Counted from the first letter of the stretch, positions 7,694-16,780 are shown. The stretch: 38,136 bases of DNA from an uncultured Lachnospiraceae bacterium (GCA_910578475.1 CAJTRK010000012.1:1-38136), one strand, 5' to 3'. Numbers and translations: made by a program. Notes: generated from the sequence alone by a model not told the origin.

Positions 7694-9040
7694 TCAGCTA
7701 TGGATGACTTTCTTTGTATGGAACAGATGGGATTCCCGGTTGCTTTCAATGGTCACATGAATGCCGTCCTGAACCAGCTTGCGGAAAAAGAGGCATTCCA
7801 CATCGGCTTCCACAATACTGCTTGCGAAATTAATGGTAAGCGTATCTTCAAAGCTGATGATGGCACAGTTGGTACGGGAAGAAAAAGGCTGCCCCATATA
7901 GATATCGAACCGTTCGATGTATGGCTTCATATCTTCCGGTACTTTCAACGCGCCCATGTTCGTCAGGCCTGCGGAAGAATTTTTGTCCTGTACTTTGGTA
8001 TAAAAAGTGCGGACAACGAAATCTTTAATAAAAAGCGGTACAACGCGGATGACCGGGTTGCGCTGTGTGGCGGCATTGGTCGTGATATCGCCCCGGAGGA
8101 ACTTTTCACTGATGTAATATTTCATATAATGATGAACCTGTTCGACGATTTCTTCAAAGGTGTAATCGCCAAGCCGCGGGTCAATGGACGGATATACCAT
8201 TGTAATAAAGTTGCGCAGCGTTTTGGATGGGAAAAAACGCCGCAGGTTGACCGGCATCGCGATTTTTACAGGACGGAAACGGAAAGGCATGTCATGCTCC
8301 TGCTTTTGAAGAAGCGCATAGAGCAGAACGGCGTTCAGATATTCGGTCAGGGTAGCATCGTATTTTCGCGCTACGGCCATGACTTCTTTGACGGACATTA
8401 TGCCGTCGATGATGTTGAGTGTATAAAAAGGTTCTTTCGTGCCCCGGACGCGGTATGTTTTTTCCCCGGGTCTGGGCGGTCTGACTCTGGCATTGGCATA
8501 ACGCATGTAGGCGTCTTCCAGTTCTTCCGTATCGGGAGAATCGTTGATATCCAAAACAAAGCCGGAAGGGGTAACGGAATGCCCGAGCAGGCCGAGGTAT
8601 ACGGCCGTTAAAGTCTGCAGCACACACATGCCTCCCGTGCCGTCGCCCAGACAATGATGAGCCTCTAAGGAAATCCGCTTTCCGTAATAGTAAATGCGAA
8701 GCAGATAACGGTTATTCGCCTTAAAGGGCATGGGCATACAGGGGTTTTTGATATCGGGCGTGACAAACGGACCGGGCCTGTTATTCGGTTCCAGATACCG
8801 CCAGAAAAGGCCCTTTCGGATAGCGACTTTATAGGTTGGAAAACGGGGCAGCGTGATGTCCAGCGCTCTCTGCAAAACCGCCGGGTCTATTTCCTCTTTC
8901 AGCAGAACCGACAGGCGGTATACGGACGAAAAGTCCTTTCTCTGTAAAGTCGGATAAACGATTGCCGATAAATCCAGTTTATACCAGACCTCTTTTTTAC
9001 TTTTTACCGATGCTGTTTTTTTCTGATTCGAAACGGACAT
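7694..9040 (-). CDS. Condensation-domain / alcohol acyltransferase-like protein
   Basis: A 448-residue protein of the CoA-dependent acyltransferase and condensation superfamily. The catalytic motif is HHCLGDG (H128-H129-xxx-D133-G134), matching HHxxxDG. Around it are the family's usual ERYR-like N-terminal strand segment and a C-terminal region with TNMGALKVP, resembling the SNLG stretch of alcohol acetyltransferases and phthiocerol/wax-ester-type enzymes. The second motif typical of peptide-forming condensation domains, DFGWG, is absent. It stands alone, not in a modular synthetase, so a small-molecule or lipid acyl transfer is likelier than peptide synthesis. AAAGGGG lies 8 bases before the ATG. 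It is co-transcribed with the zinc-ribbon membrane protein and divergent from an esterase. The substrate is unknown. Confidence 0.8.
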   Translation of the reverse strand: MSVSNQKKTASVKSKKEVWYKLDLSAIVYPTLQRKDFSSVYRLSVLLKEEIDPAVLQRALDITLPRFPTYKVAIRKGLFWRYLEPNNRPGPFVTPDIKNPCMPMPFKANNRYLLRIYYYGKRISLEAHHCLGDGTGGMCVLQTLTAVYLGLLGHSVTPSGFVLDINDSPDTEELEDAYMRYANARVRPPRPGEKTYRVRGTKEPFYTLNIIDGIMSVKEVMAVARKYDATLTEYLNAVLLYALLQKQEHDMPFRFRPVKIAMPVNLRRFFPSKTLRNFITMVYPSIDPRLGDYTFEEIVEQVHHYMKYYISEKFLRGDITTNAATQRNPVIRVVPLFIKDFVVRTFYTKVQDKNSSAGLTNMGALKVPEDMKPYIERFDIYMGQPFSSRTNCAIISFEDTLTINFASSIVEADVECLFFRKLVQDGIHVTIESNRESHLFHTKKVIHS

Positions 9041-9101
9041 AACGAGACCCCTTTACTCACAGGCAGCTTTCCGCGCAGATGAGTTTCATCACTTTATATA
9101 C

Positions 9102-9110
9102 AGTATAACA
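9102..9110 (-). promoter_or_regulatory. Candidate extended -10 promoter for the minus-strand pair
   Basis: On the minus strand TGTTATACT is a good extended -10 (TGnTATACT), about 60 bases before the start of the condensation-domain gene. A clear -35 at 17 bases is not seen. The longer string GTGTTATACTGTA recurs upstream of the epimerase gene at 19261-19273. Confidence 0.4.
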
Positions 9111-9137
9111 CAATCCACCCCATTTATGGTAAAATAT

Positions 9138-9227
9138 TATATATGCAAAAGAAAAACAAGCGGCTGCGCAGCAGACATTTGTTTTTCTTGCATATATAAA
9201 CGAGCAAACGTCCGATGCAAATCGGAC
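9138..9227 (+). other. Strongly folded leader between divergent genes
   Basis: Bases 9138-9159 and 9179-9198 form a 20-bp stem interrupted only by a 2-base bulge. Its loop contains a second, perfect 10-base palindrome (GCTGCGCAGC, 9163-9172). Downstream, GTCCGAT/ATCGGAC (9210-9216 with 9221-9227) close a GCAA tetraloop, and a short CGC-GAAA-GCG hairpin follows near 9234-9243. No T run follows the large stem, so it is not a normal intrinsic terminator. It lies upstream of the esterase start at 9278 and could be a regulatory 5' leader. It does not match any riboswitch consensus I recognise. Confidence 0.6.
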
Positions 9228-9277
9228 AGGGAGCGCGAAAGCGAACAAATGGCAAAATACAGAAAGGTCAGGAAGAT

Positions 9278-10174
9278 ATGGCGATTTCGGACAGGAAAAA
9301 CCAGAATTTAATGAATTTTATCAGGAAAGTGCATGGCGTAGTGGAAAATGTGGATTTGGAGAAACACAGGCAGTCGCAGGACCATTTTGGGGTGCTGCTC
9401 AGTAACAGCAAGGATGTGGAGATTAGGGAATTTGAAATAGAGGGAATACATGGCGAATGGATCGCTGTCAACAGGGCCCACATGAAGAAATATATCATTT
9501 TGTATTGTCACGGCGGCGGTTATTCTACGGGAAGCAGCGTATATGCGCGGACATTGACGACGAAATTCGCAATGTCAACGTCTATGGACGTGTTGTGTTT
9601 CGATTACAGGCTTGCGCCGGAAAATCCTTATCCGGCGGCGACAGAGGATGCCATGAAGATATGGAATTATCTGATGCTTCTCGGTTATGGGGCTCGGGAT
9701 ATCATTATTGCGGGGGATTCGGCCGGCGGAAATCTGGCGTTATCTCTTGTTCTGAAACTGAAAGAGGAGAAAAGACTTTTGCCGCGGGGACTCGTGCTGA
9801 TGTCGCCCTGGACGGATTTAACGGCTTCCGGAAAATCTCATTTCACCAGAGCGGACGTAGACCCGGTCTTAAATGCCGGATATCTGAAAAAAATGACGGA
9901 CAACTATACGGTGGGAGAGGATTTGGAAAATCCGTTGATTTCGCCGCTCTTCGGCAATTTTGAAGGATTCCCGCCTGTTTATATCCAGGTGGGAGATAAT
10001 GAGATTTTACTGAACGATGCGACAATGCTGCACAAAAAGATGGTAAAAGAAAATGTTTCGGTTAAAATAGACATTTTCAAGGGAATGTGGCATGTGTTTC
10101 AGATGTCGCCTTTTAAGACGGCTTATGAAGCGATGGATAAAAACGCGGAGTTTATCTATGATATATGCCGCTAA
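9278..10174 (+). CDS. Alpha/beta hydrolase of the hormone-sensitive lipase (HSL) type
   Basis: A 298-residue esterase-like protein without a signal peptide, so cytosolic. The oxyanion-hole motif is H78-G-G-G and the nucleophile is in GDSAGG with S148. The acid residue is probably D240 in GDNEILLND and the catalytic His is H272 in WHVF, giving a complete triad. This is the HSL (bacterial family IV) layout, which hydrolyses short- to medium-chain acyl esters. The start at 9278 is chosen from AGGAAG just upstream and because the family N-terminus begins near there; a longer frame from 9215 has no site. Divergence from a condensation-type acyltransferase suggests opposite steps of ester metabolism, which is inference. 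Confidence 0.9.
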   Translation: MAISDRKNQNLMNFIRKVHGVVENVDLEKHRQSQDHFGVLLSNSKDVEIREFEIEGIHGEWIAVNRAHMKKYIILYCHGGGYSTGSSVYARTLTTKFAMSTSMDVLCFDYRLAPENPYPAATEDAMKIWNYLMLLGYGARDIIIAGDSAGGNLALSLVLKLKEEKRLLPRGLVLMSPWTDLTASGKSHFTRADVDPVLNAGYLKKMTDNYTVGEDLENPLISPLFGNFEGFPPVYIQVGDNEILLNDATMLHKKMVKENVSVKIDIFKGMWHVFQMSPFKTAYEAMDKNAEFIYDICR

Positions 10175-10250
10175 AAACAGATGTTTTTTTCTTGCGACTG
10201 AAAAAAAGGATTTTAAGGATACGGGCAGAATATTATAAATAGGATTATAT

Positions 10251-10279
10251 TTGACTTTTGAACGGATATCTGCTAAAGC
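10251..10279 (+). promoter_or_regulatory. Candidate promoter of the dgt-dnaG-rpoD operon
   Basis: TTGACT (10251-10256), a 17-base spacer and TAAAGC (10274-10279) with a TG one base upstream. The -10 is weak but has the extended form, and the position fits a start about 25 bases before the dgt ATG. Confidence 0.4.
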
Positions 10280-10303
10280 GGGCGAGGGGTGTAGTTTACA
10301 TTC

Positions 10304-11308
10304 ATGAATATACGGGAAAGTCTGGAACAGTGGGAAAAAGAATATTTAAGTCCCTATGCGATGCTCAGCATGGAATCTAGGGGGAGGAGCAAGCCGGAGG
10401 AACAGTGTGATATCAGGCCGGTATTTCAGCGGGACAGGGACCGGGTGATACATAGTAAGTCTTTCAGAAGGCTGAAAGATAAGACGCAGGTATTTTTGAC
10501 GCCGGAAGGCGACCATTACCGAACCCGGCTGACACATACGCTGGAAGTCAGCCAGAATGCCCGGACGATTGCCAAAGCGTTACAGTTGAACGAAGATTTG
10601 GTAGAGGCAATTGCGCTCGGGCATGACCTGGGGCATACGCCTTTTGGCCATGCCGGAGAGCGGGCGCTGAACAGGGTTTGCCCGTATGGGTTCAGCCATA
10701 ATGAGCAGAGTGTCAGGACGGTTGATTTGATAGAAAAAAACGGTCTGGGAATCAATCTGACTTATGAGGTAAAAGACGGGATTCTGAATCATCAGACTTC
10801 CGGAATGCCGGATACGTTAGAAGGAAGGGTTGTCCGGTTTTCCGATAAAATTGCCTATATACATCATGATATGGACGATGCCATCCGTGGCGGCATTTTG
10901 AAAGAGGACGACGTTCCGAAGGAGATTGGAGAAATTATCGGTTACAGCTGCGGGCAGCGGCTGGATTACTTTATACATGATATTGTAACGACGAGCCGGG
11001 GGCGGAATGATATCAGGATGTCCCCTGATGTGGCGGAAGCCATGCAGAAGCTGCGGAAGTTCATGTTCGAGAACGTATACCAGAATCCGGTTGCCAAAAG
11101 CGAAGAAGGAAAAGCGGAAGCGTTAATTGAGACGCTATATGAATATTACAGGAAGCATATTGATAAATTACCGGCCTTTTTACTGCGGCTGCGCGACGCG
11201 GGAGAGCCGGACGAAAGGCTTGTATGTGACCATATCGCATCCATGACGGACCGCTATGCCATCGCCAAATATCAGGAGATTTATATTCCGAAGACGTGGC
11301 ACAGGTGA
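10304..11308 (+). CDS. dgt: Deoxyguanosinetriphosphate triphosphohydrolase-like protein
   Basis: A 334-residue HD-domain enzyme. It hydrolyses dNTPs to the nucleoside and triphosphate, adjusting the dNTP pool. Motifs seen are RSFRRLKDKTQVF (substrate and fold landmark of the family; here KSFRRLKDKTQVF), the metal-binding His in RTRLTHTLEV, and the HD pair in GHDLGHTPFGHAGE. The length matches the shorter Dgt-like subclass in Firmicutes. The ribosome site is weak (GAGGGG about 15 bases before the ATG). It heads the cluster with dnaG and rpoD, a common order in Clostridia, tying nucleotide supply to replication priming and the main sigma factor. Confidence 0.93.
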   Translation: MNIRESLEQWEKEYLSPYAMLSMESRGRSKPEEQCDIRPVFQRDRDRVIHSKSFRRLKDKTQVFLTPEGDHYRTRLTHTLEVSQNARTIAKALQLNEDLVEAIALGHDLGHTPFGHAGERALNRVCPYGFSHNEQSVRTVDLIEKNGLGINLTYEVKDGILNHQTSGMPDTLEGRVVRFSDKIAYIHHDMDDAIRGGILKEDDVPKEIGEIIGYSCGQRLDYFIHDIVTTSRGRNDIRMSPDVAEAMQKLRKFMFENVYQNPVAKSEEGKAEALIETLYEYYRKHIDKLPAFLLRLRDAGEPDERLVCDHIASMTDRYAIAKYQEIYIPKTWHR

Positions 11309-11382
11309 GAAGAAGTTCTAAAGCTTACGCCGGAGGGCATTCTTCCGGGGGTGAATGAAATTCAGAACAGAAAGGCAGATAT

Positions 11383-13155
11383 ATGTATTATCCGGATGAA
11401 GTGATAGAGGAGGTGCGGGCGCGGAACGATATCGTCGATGTTGTTTCCGGGTACGTCCGTATCCAGAAAAAGGGGAGCAGTTATTTTGGGCTCTGTCCTT
11501 TTCATAATGAAAAGTCGCCGTCCTTTTCGGTATCACCGGGCAAGCAGATGTATTATTGCTTTGGATGCGGGGCGGGCGGCAACGTTTTTACGTTTCTGAT
11601 GGCATATGAAAACTGCTCTTTTGGGGAAGCTGTCAAAGAACTGGCCGAGAGAGCGGGCGTTGCGCTGCCGGAGGCGGAATACTCAGAAGAAGTAAAGAAG
11701 CGGGAAAGCAGGCGGGCAAAGCTTCTGGAAGTGAATAAAGAAGCGGCAAAATATTTTTATTATATGCTGCGTTCGCCAAAGGGAGCGACAGGCTATCGGT
11801 ATTTAGCGGGCCGGGCGCTGAGCGACGAGACGATGAAAAAGTTCGGACTCGGTTTTGCGGGAGTCACGAATAATGAGATGTCGGCATATCTGCGTTCCAA
11901 AGGATATGACGACGGATTGATAAAAGAGGCGGGACTTGCGAATTTCGATGAGAAACGGGGGATGTATGATAAATTCTGGAACCGGGTCATGTTTCCGATT
12001 CAGGATATTAACCACCGGGTTATCGGATTCGGCGGCAGGGTGATGGGAGACGGTCAGCCGAAGTATCTGAACTCGCCGGAAACGATGATTTTTGATAAGA
12101 GCAGAAACCTGTACGGATTGAATTTTGCAAGGACATCCAGAAAAAACCAGATTATTTTGTGTGAAGGATATATGGACGTTATCGCCATGCACCAGGCCGG
12201 TTTTACCCAGGCGGCGGCATCACTGGGAACTTCTTTTACGGTGGGACAGGCTAATCTGCTGCGGCGGTATACGCAGGAAGTGCTGCTTGCTTATGACAGC
12301 GACGGTGCGGGTGTGAACGCGGCGCTTCGTGCAATCGGCATTTTGCGGGAAAGCGGTCTGCGGGGAAAGGTCATTAACATGTCGCCGGCCAAAGACCCGG
12401 ACGAGTTCATTAAGGCGAATGGCGCGGAAGCTTTTCAGGAGCGTATCGAGCAGGCCGAAAACAGCTTTTTCTTTGAACTGCGGATTCTGGAACGGGACTA
12501 TGATTTGAAAGACCCGGATTCCAAGACGAGGTTTTACAGGGAAATTGCCAAAAAGCTCTGTAACTTTGAAGATGAGGTGGAGCGTGGGAATTATGTGGAA
12601 TCCGTAGCGGAAAAATATCATATCGGTTTTGAGAACCTTCGGAAGCTGGTCGCTTCTCATGCGGCGCAGACGGGATTTGTGAAACCTGTAACAAAGCCAA
12701 AATCTACCGTGACTGCGAAAAATACGCCGCAGGAGAATACAAAGCGTTCTCAGCGGCTTTTGCTGACATGGCTGACAGACGAGCCGGAATTATATCAGAA
12801 GATTAAAAAGTATATCCAGGTGGAAGACTTTACGGAGAACCTTTATCAACAGGTGGCCCGTAAATTCTTTGAGGATTTGGAGCATGGGAATTTTCAGCCT
12901 GCGGCGATTATCAGCATGTTCCAGGATGAAGAAGAGCAGAGAGAGGTAGCTTCTTTGTTCAATACCAAATTACAGGAAGAAATGACAGATGCGGAGCGGG
13001 AAAAAGCGTTTCATGATATTATCTGTACGGTAAAGCGAAATAGTTTTGAATATTATTCCAGCAGAACCGGCGTGGATATGAATGCTTTAAATCAGGTGAT
13101 TTCAGGGAAAAAAGCACTGGAAGAACTTAGCAAAACGCATATTTCCCTGCGTTAA
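11383..13155 (+). CDS. dnaG: DNA primase
   Basis: A 590-residue primase that makes RNA primers at the replication fork. The N-terminal CHC2 zinc finger is at about residues 38-65 (C-P-F-H then C-F-G-C). The RNA-polymerase/TOPRIM core follows, with the ILCEGYMDVIAMHQAG segment holding the catalytic Glu, then AYDSDGAG and DPDEF. The C-terminal part (about 440-590) is the helical DnaB-interaction region. AGAAAGG lies before the ATG. It is 74 bases after dgt and about 50 before rpoD, with no terminator between; a GC-rich hairpin near 11330-11348 lies in the dgt-dnaG gap. It is full length for the family with all motifs intact. Confidence 0.97.
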   Translation: MYYPDEVIEEVRARNDIVDVVSGYVRIQKKGSSYFGLCPFHNEKSPSFSVSPGKQMYYCFGCGAGGNVFTFLMAYENCSFGEAVKELAERAGVALPEAEYSEEVKKRESRRAKLLEVNKEAAKYFYYMLRSPKGATGYRYLAGRALSDETMKKFGLGFAGVTNNEMSAYLRSKGYDDGLIKEAGLANFDEKRGMYDKFWNRVMFPIQDINHRVIGFGGRVMGDGQPKYLNSPETMIFDKSRNLYGLNFARTSRKNQIILCEGYMDVIAMHQAGFTQAAASLGTSFTVGQANLLRRYTQEVLLAYDSDGAGVNAALRAIGILRESGLRGKVINMSPAKDPDEFIKANGAEAFQERIEQAENSFFFELRILERDYDLKDPDSKTRFYREIAKKLCNFEDEVERGNYVESVAEKYHIGFENLRKLVASHAAQTGFVKPVTKPKSTVTAKNTPQENTKRSQRLLLTWLTDEPELYQKIKKYIQVEDFTENLYQQVARKFFEDLEHGNFQPAAIISMFQDEEEQREVASLFNTKLQEEMTDAEREKAFHDIICTVKRNSFEYYSSRTGVDMNALNQVISGKKALEELSKTHISLR

Positions 13156-13204
13156 AGGCAAAAATAGAACTGTTTAACCCGGAAAAGGAAGGATGGGCCA
13201 AATA

Positions 13205-14317
13205 ATGGACGAAAATGTACAGGCAAAGTTTGAAGAGCGTTTAAAAGAACTCTTGAATGTTGCTAAAAAGAAAAAGAATGTTCTGGAATACCAGGAAATC
13301 AGCGAATTTTTCCATGATATAACGCTGGAAGAAGAGCAGTTTGACAGGATTTTGGAAACATTGGAACAGAATAATGTAGATGTTCTGCGGATTACGGACG
13401 GAGACGATGTAGATGACGAGGAAATCATTCTGACGGAAGAAGACGATGTGGATGTGGAAAATATTGACCTGTCCGTGCCGGACGGCGTCAGCATCGAAGA
13501 CCCGGTCAGAATGTATCTGAAGGAAATCGGCAAAGTGCCTCTTTTGAGCGCGGAAGAGGAAATTGAACTGGCGCAGAGGATGGAAATGGGAGACGAGGAA
13601 GCGAAGAAGAAACTCGCGGAGGCGAATCTGCGTCTTGTTGTCAGCATTGCAAAACGATATGTGGGCCGCGGTATGCTTTTTCTGGATTTGATTCAGGAAG
13701 GTAACCTGGGTCTTATTAAGGCTGTCGAAAAATTCGACTGCAGAAAGGGATTCAAATTTTCCACATATGCGACATGGTGGATTCGTCAGGCAATTACGCG
13801 GGCAATCGCCGACCAGGCGAGAACCATCCGGATTCCGGTGCATATGGTGGAAACGATTAATAAACTGATTCGTGTCAGCAGGCAGTTGCTGCAGGAGCTT
13901 GGGCGGGAACCTACCCCCGAAGAAATCGCGGAGGAAATGGACATGCCTGTGGAACGCGTGCGGGAAATTCTGAAAATTTCTCAGGAGCCGGTCTCTTTGG
14001 AAACACCGATTGGCGAAGAAGAAGACAGTCATCTCGGGGACTTTATTCAGGACGACAATGTGCCGGTTCCTGCGGATGCGGCGGCTTTTACGCTGTTAAA
14101 AGAGCAGCTCGTGGAGGTGCTTGGAACGCTGACGGAAAGAGAGCAGAAAGTGCTTCGCCTGCGTTTCGGTCTGGATGACGGCCGCGCGAGAACATTAGAG
14201 GAAGTCGGAAAAGAGTTCAGCGTTACCCGTGAACGAATCCGGCAGATTGAGGCAAAGGCGCTGAGAAAGCTGCGTCATCCGAGCAGGAGCCGCAAATTAA
14301 AGGATTATCTGGATTGA
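13205..14317 (+). CDS. rpoD: RNA polymerase primary sigma factor
   Basis: A 370-residue main sigma factor (SigA/RpoD). Region 1.1 is short. Region 1.2 begins at DPVRMYLKEIGKVPLL. Regions 2.1-2.4 are seen in LVVSIAKRY, DLIQEGNLGL, and FKFSTYATWWIRQAITRAI, the -10 recognition helix. Region 3 contains GREPTPEEIAEEM. Region 4 holds the -35 helix-turn-helix TLEEVGKEFSVTRERIRQIE. The start could be 13193 or 13205; 13205 gives the family's usual MDEN beginning. It follows dnaG closely, and its stop overlaps the next start (TGATG), so it is translationally coupled to trmK. Confidence 0.97.
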   Translation: MDENVQAKFEERLKELLNVAKKKKNVLEYQEISEFFHDITLEEEQFDRILETLEQNNVDVLRITDGDDVDDEEIILTEEDDVDVENIDLSVPDGVSIEDPVRMYLKEIGKVPLLSAEEEIELAQRMEMGDEEAKKKLAEANLRLVVSIAKRYVGRGMLFLDLIQEGNLGLIKAVEKFDCRKGFKFSTYATWWIRQAITRAIADQARTIRIPVHMVETINKLIRVSRQLLQELGREPTPEEIAEEMDMPVERVREILKISQEPVSLETPIGEEEDSHLGDFIQDDNVPVPADAAAFTLLKEQLVEVLGTLTEREQKVLRLRFGLDDGRARTLEEVGKEFSVTRERIRQIEAKALRKLRHPSRSRKLKDYLD

Positions 14318-15147
14318 TGCGGGATAAGATAGTGCTTTCGGATAGATTACAGGCCATCGTATCTATGGTGACGCCGGGGAACCGGGTCTGTGACATCGGA
14401 TGTGACCACGGTTTTGTGCCGGTTTATCTCGTGCGGCAGGGAATCAGTCCCGGTGCGATTGCGATGGATGTCAGAAAAGGTCCGCTTTCTCAGGCCGATT
14501 TACATATCAGGGCTTATGGCCTCGAAGCATTGATTCAGACAAGGCTTTCCGACGGGCTTGCGGCTTTTCGGGCAGGGGAGGCGGATACGCTTATCTGTGC
14601 GGGAATGGGCGGCAGGCTGATGATGCGCATTCTTACGGAAGAAGCGGAAAAGGCGGCGTCTTTTCGGGAACTGATTTTGCAGCCGCAGTCAGAAATCCAA
14701 CTGTTTCGCGCGTTTCTGCGCAGTCAGGGATATCTCATCACAGATGAGAATATGATAGAGGAAGACGGCAAATTTTATCCGATGATGAAAGCCGTGCCTG
14801 GGGAAAATCCGGTTCAATCGACTGAAGCAGTTAAGAAACCGGGAAATCGAAACAAAACTCTGCCACAAGAGGATAGTTATAGAGAATACTTCGGTCACGA
14901 AGATTTTCAGACACAGATGGAAGACAGATACGGGCCGCTGCTGCTGCGGCGGAAACATCCGGTTCTGTATCGGTATCTGGAGCGGGAAGTGTGTCTTTGT
15001 GATAAGATACTGGAACAGATGCGGGCGCAGGGAACCGAAGAACTGGAAAAAAGCGGCCGTCCGGAAGAAATCAACAGACAAAAGCAGGACTGTTTACAGG
15101 TCATGAAAGAAAGGTATGGTGATGGGTATGGTGAGAATTACGATTGA
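14317..15147 (+). CDS. trmK: tRNA (adenine-22-N1) methyltransferase
   Basis: A 276-residue SAM-dependent methyltransferase of the TrmK family, which makes m1A22 in some tRNAs. SAM-binding motif I is VCDIGCDHGFVP (about 27-38). A later landmark is ADTLICAGMGGRLMMRIL (about 90-107). It is longer than the usual 230 or so residues because of an insertion around residues 163-200 that looks low in complexity. The TGATG overlap couples it to rpoD. The TTG at 14314 could also start it, but the ATG at 14317 is the better choice. trmK next to rpoD is a standard Firmicute order. Confidence 0.9.
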   Translation: MRDKIVLSDRLQAIVSMVTPGNRVCDIGCDHGFVPVYLVRQGISPGAIAMDVRKGPLSQADLHIRAYGLEALIQTRLSDGLAAFRAGEADTLICAGMGGRLMMRILTEEAEKAASFRELILQPQSEIQLFRAFLRSQGYLITDENMIEEDGKFYPMMKAVPGENPVQSTEAVKKPGNRNKTLPQEDSYREYFGHEDFQTQMEDRYGPLLLRRKHPVLYRYLEREVCLCDKILEQMRAQGTEELEKSGRPEEINRQKQDCLQVMKERYGDGYGENYD

Positions 15148-16780
15148 CGGAAAAGAAAAGCTGTACGAGGAAGGCATCAAATACGAAATCATAGCCAGAG
15201 AGTATCAGCATTTGTACAAAGAGCCGATTGCGCTTGTTATCATTAACGGCAAGATACGGGAGCTGATGAAGAGAGTAGACCGGGATTGCGAACTCACTTT
15301 TGCCACTTATGGGGATGCCATCGGGCATAAGACATATGTGCGCTCTGCCATCATGCTGCTGATGAAGGCGATTAAGGATGTGGCCGGTTATGAGACGGCG
15401 TCTGCGACGAAGGTGGAATTTGCAATCGGAGCCGGATATTACTGCCGGTTCCGGGAAGGCTTTTCTCTGGATGAAAAACAGGTCATCCGGGTAAAAGAAC
15501 GGATGAAAGAACTGGTGGAGGCGGACATTCCGGTTACCAAAAAAGCTTATCCCGCGGAAGAGGCCGTTGCGCTGTTTCGAGAATATGGAATGAATGATAA
15601 GGTAAAATTATTCCGTTACCGGAGAAGTTCTACCATTAATGTATATTGCCTGGGAGATTATTTTGACTATTATTATGGTTACATGCTGCCGAGCACGGGC
15701 TATGTCAGCTGTTTTGACCTGCTTCCTTATGAAGACGGCCTGATTCTGCTGCTTCCGGAAAGAGAAGCGCCGGAAGAACTGCCGGTTTTTGAGCCGAGAA
15801 AGAAATTGTTCCAGACGTTGATGCAGGCCGGCCGGTGGGGAGAAGAAATGGGCATCGATACGGTGGGCGACCTGAACGACCAGATATGCGAAGGCAATAT
15901 TTCGGATATGATTCTGGTGCAGGAGGCTCTTCAGGAAAGAAGGATTGGAGAAATTGCCAGAGATATTGCGAGAAAAGACGGCGTAAAATTCGTGATGATA
16001 GCAGGACCTTCTTCTTCCGGAAAGACGACATTCTCCCACAGACTGTCGATTCAGCTTCGGACATACGGCATGCGGCCGCATACGATTGGACTGGATAATT
16101 ATTATGTAAACCATGACAGCACACCGCTCGACGAAGACGGAAATCCTGATTATGAATGCCTCGAGGCATTGGATGTGGAACAGTTTAATCAGGATATGGT
16201 GGAACTGTTGGACGGTAAGAGCGTGGAACTCCCGACTTTCAATTTCAAGACCGGAAAAAGAGAGTATAATGGAAGGAAAATACAGCTCGGACCGGACGAT
16301 ATTCTTGTCATTGAAGGGATTCACGGATTGAATGAAAAGATGTCCCATTCACTTCCGGCGGAAAGCAAGTTTAAAATTTATATCAGCGCGCTTACCTGCC
16401 TGAATGTGGATGAACATAACAGGATTCCGACCACGGACGGAAGGCTGATACGCCGCATGGTGCGGGATGCCAGAACGAGAGGCGCGACGGCACAGAGAAC
16501 GATTGAAATGTGGGCTTCCGTCAGACGCGGAGAAGAAAAATATATTTTCCCCTTCCAGGAACAGGCGGACGCCATGTTCAATTCGGCTTTGATATATGAG
16601 CTGGCTGTTTTAAAACAATATGCGGAGCCTCTCCTGTTCAGTATCAAAAAGGGAGAACCGGAATATCACGAAGCGAAGAGGCTTCTGAAATTCCTGGAGT
16701 ATTTTCTGGGCGTCAGCAGCGAAGAACTTCCGAAAAATTCCCTTTGCCGGGAATTTGTGGGGGGAAGCTGTTTTGAATAG
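15122..16780 (+). CDS. Uridine kinase-like nucleoside kinase with ThrRS-like N-terminus
   Basis: About 552 residues. The N-terminal part (about 1-65) looks like a TGS domain (MVRITIDGKEK, then ALVINGK-like). Residues about 66-200 resemble the second additional domain of threonyl-tRNA synthetase, with the H-K remnant in DAIGHKTY. The C-terminal part (about 285-500) is a P-loop kinase: GPSSSGKTTF, the FNFKTGKREY region and IHGLNE follow the uridine kinase/PRK plan, so it probably phosphorylates a nucleoside or a related small molecule. Several in-frame starts exist (15116, 15122, 15128); AAAGAAAGG 7 bases upstream favours 15122. It overlaps the end of trmK by 26 bases, implying co-transcription. 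Confidence 0.85.
   Translation: MGMVRITIDGKEKLYEEGIKYEIIAREYQHLYKEPIALVIINGKIRELMKRVDRDCELTFATYGDAIGHKTYVRSAIMLLMKAIKDVAGYETASATKVEFAIGAGYYCRFREGFSLDEKQVIRVKERMKELVEADIPVTKKAYPAEEAVALFREYGMNDKVKLFRYRRSSTINVYCLGDYFDYYYGYMLPSTGYVSCFDLLPYEDGLILLLPEREAPEELPVFEPRKKLFQTLMQAGRWGEEMGIDTVGDLNDQICEGNISDMILVQEALQERRIGEIARDIARKDGVKFVMIAGPSSSGKTTFSHRLSIQLRTYGMRPHTIGLDNYYVNHDSTPLDEDGNPDYECLEALDVEQFNQDMVELLDGKSVELPTFNFKTGKREYNGRKIQLGPDDILVIEGIHGLNEKMSHSLPAESKFKIYISALTCLNVDEHNRIPTTDGRLIRRMVRDARTRGATAQRTIEMWASVRRGEEKYIFPFQEQADAMFNSALIYELAVLKQYAEPLLFSIKKGEPEYHEAKRLLKFLEYFLGVSSEELPKNSLCREFVGGSCFE

Noticed and set aside
7700..8611. 303-residue plus-strand open frame
   Set aside because: It is antisense to the condensation-domain gene, whose HHxxxDG motif and ribosome site are clear. 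No family features are seen in the plus-strand frame.
9200..9277. Riboswitch (c-di-GMP, guanidine or similar)
   Set aside because: GNRA loops are present but none of the conserved core sequences I know could be found, so only a generic structured leader is claimed.
13241..14032. 263-residue minus-strand open frame
   Set aside because: It is antisense to rpoD, which is certain from its sigma regions.
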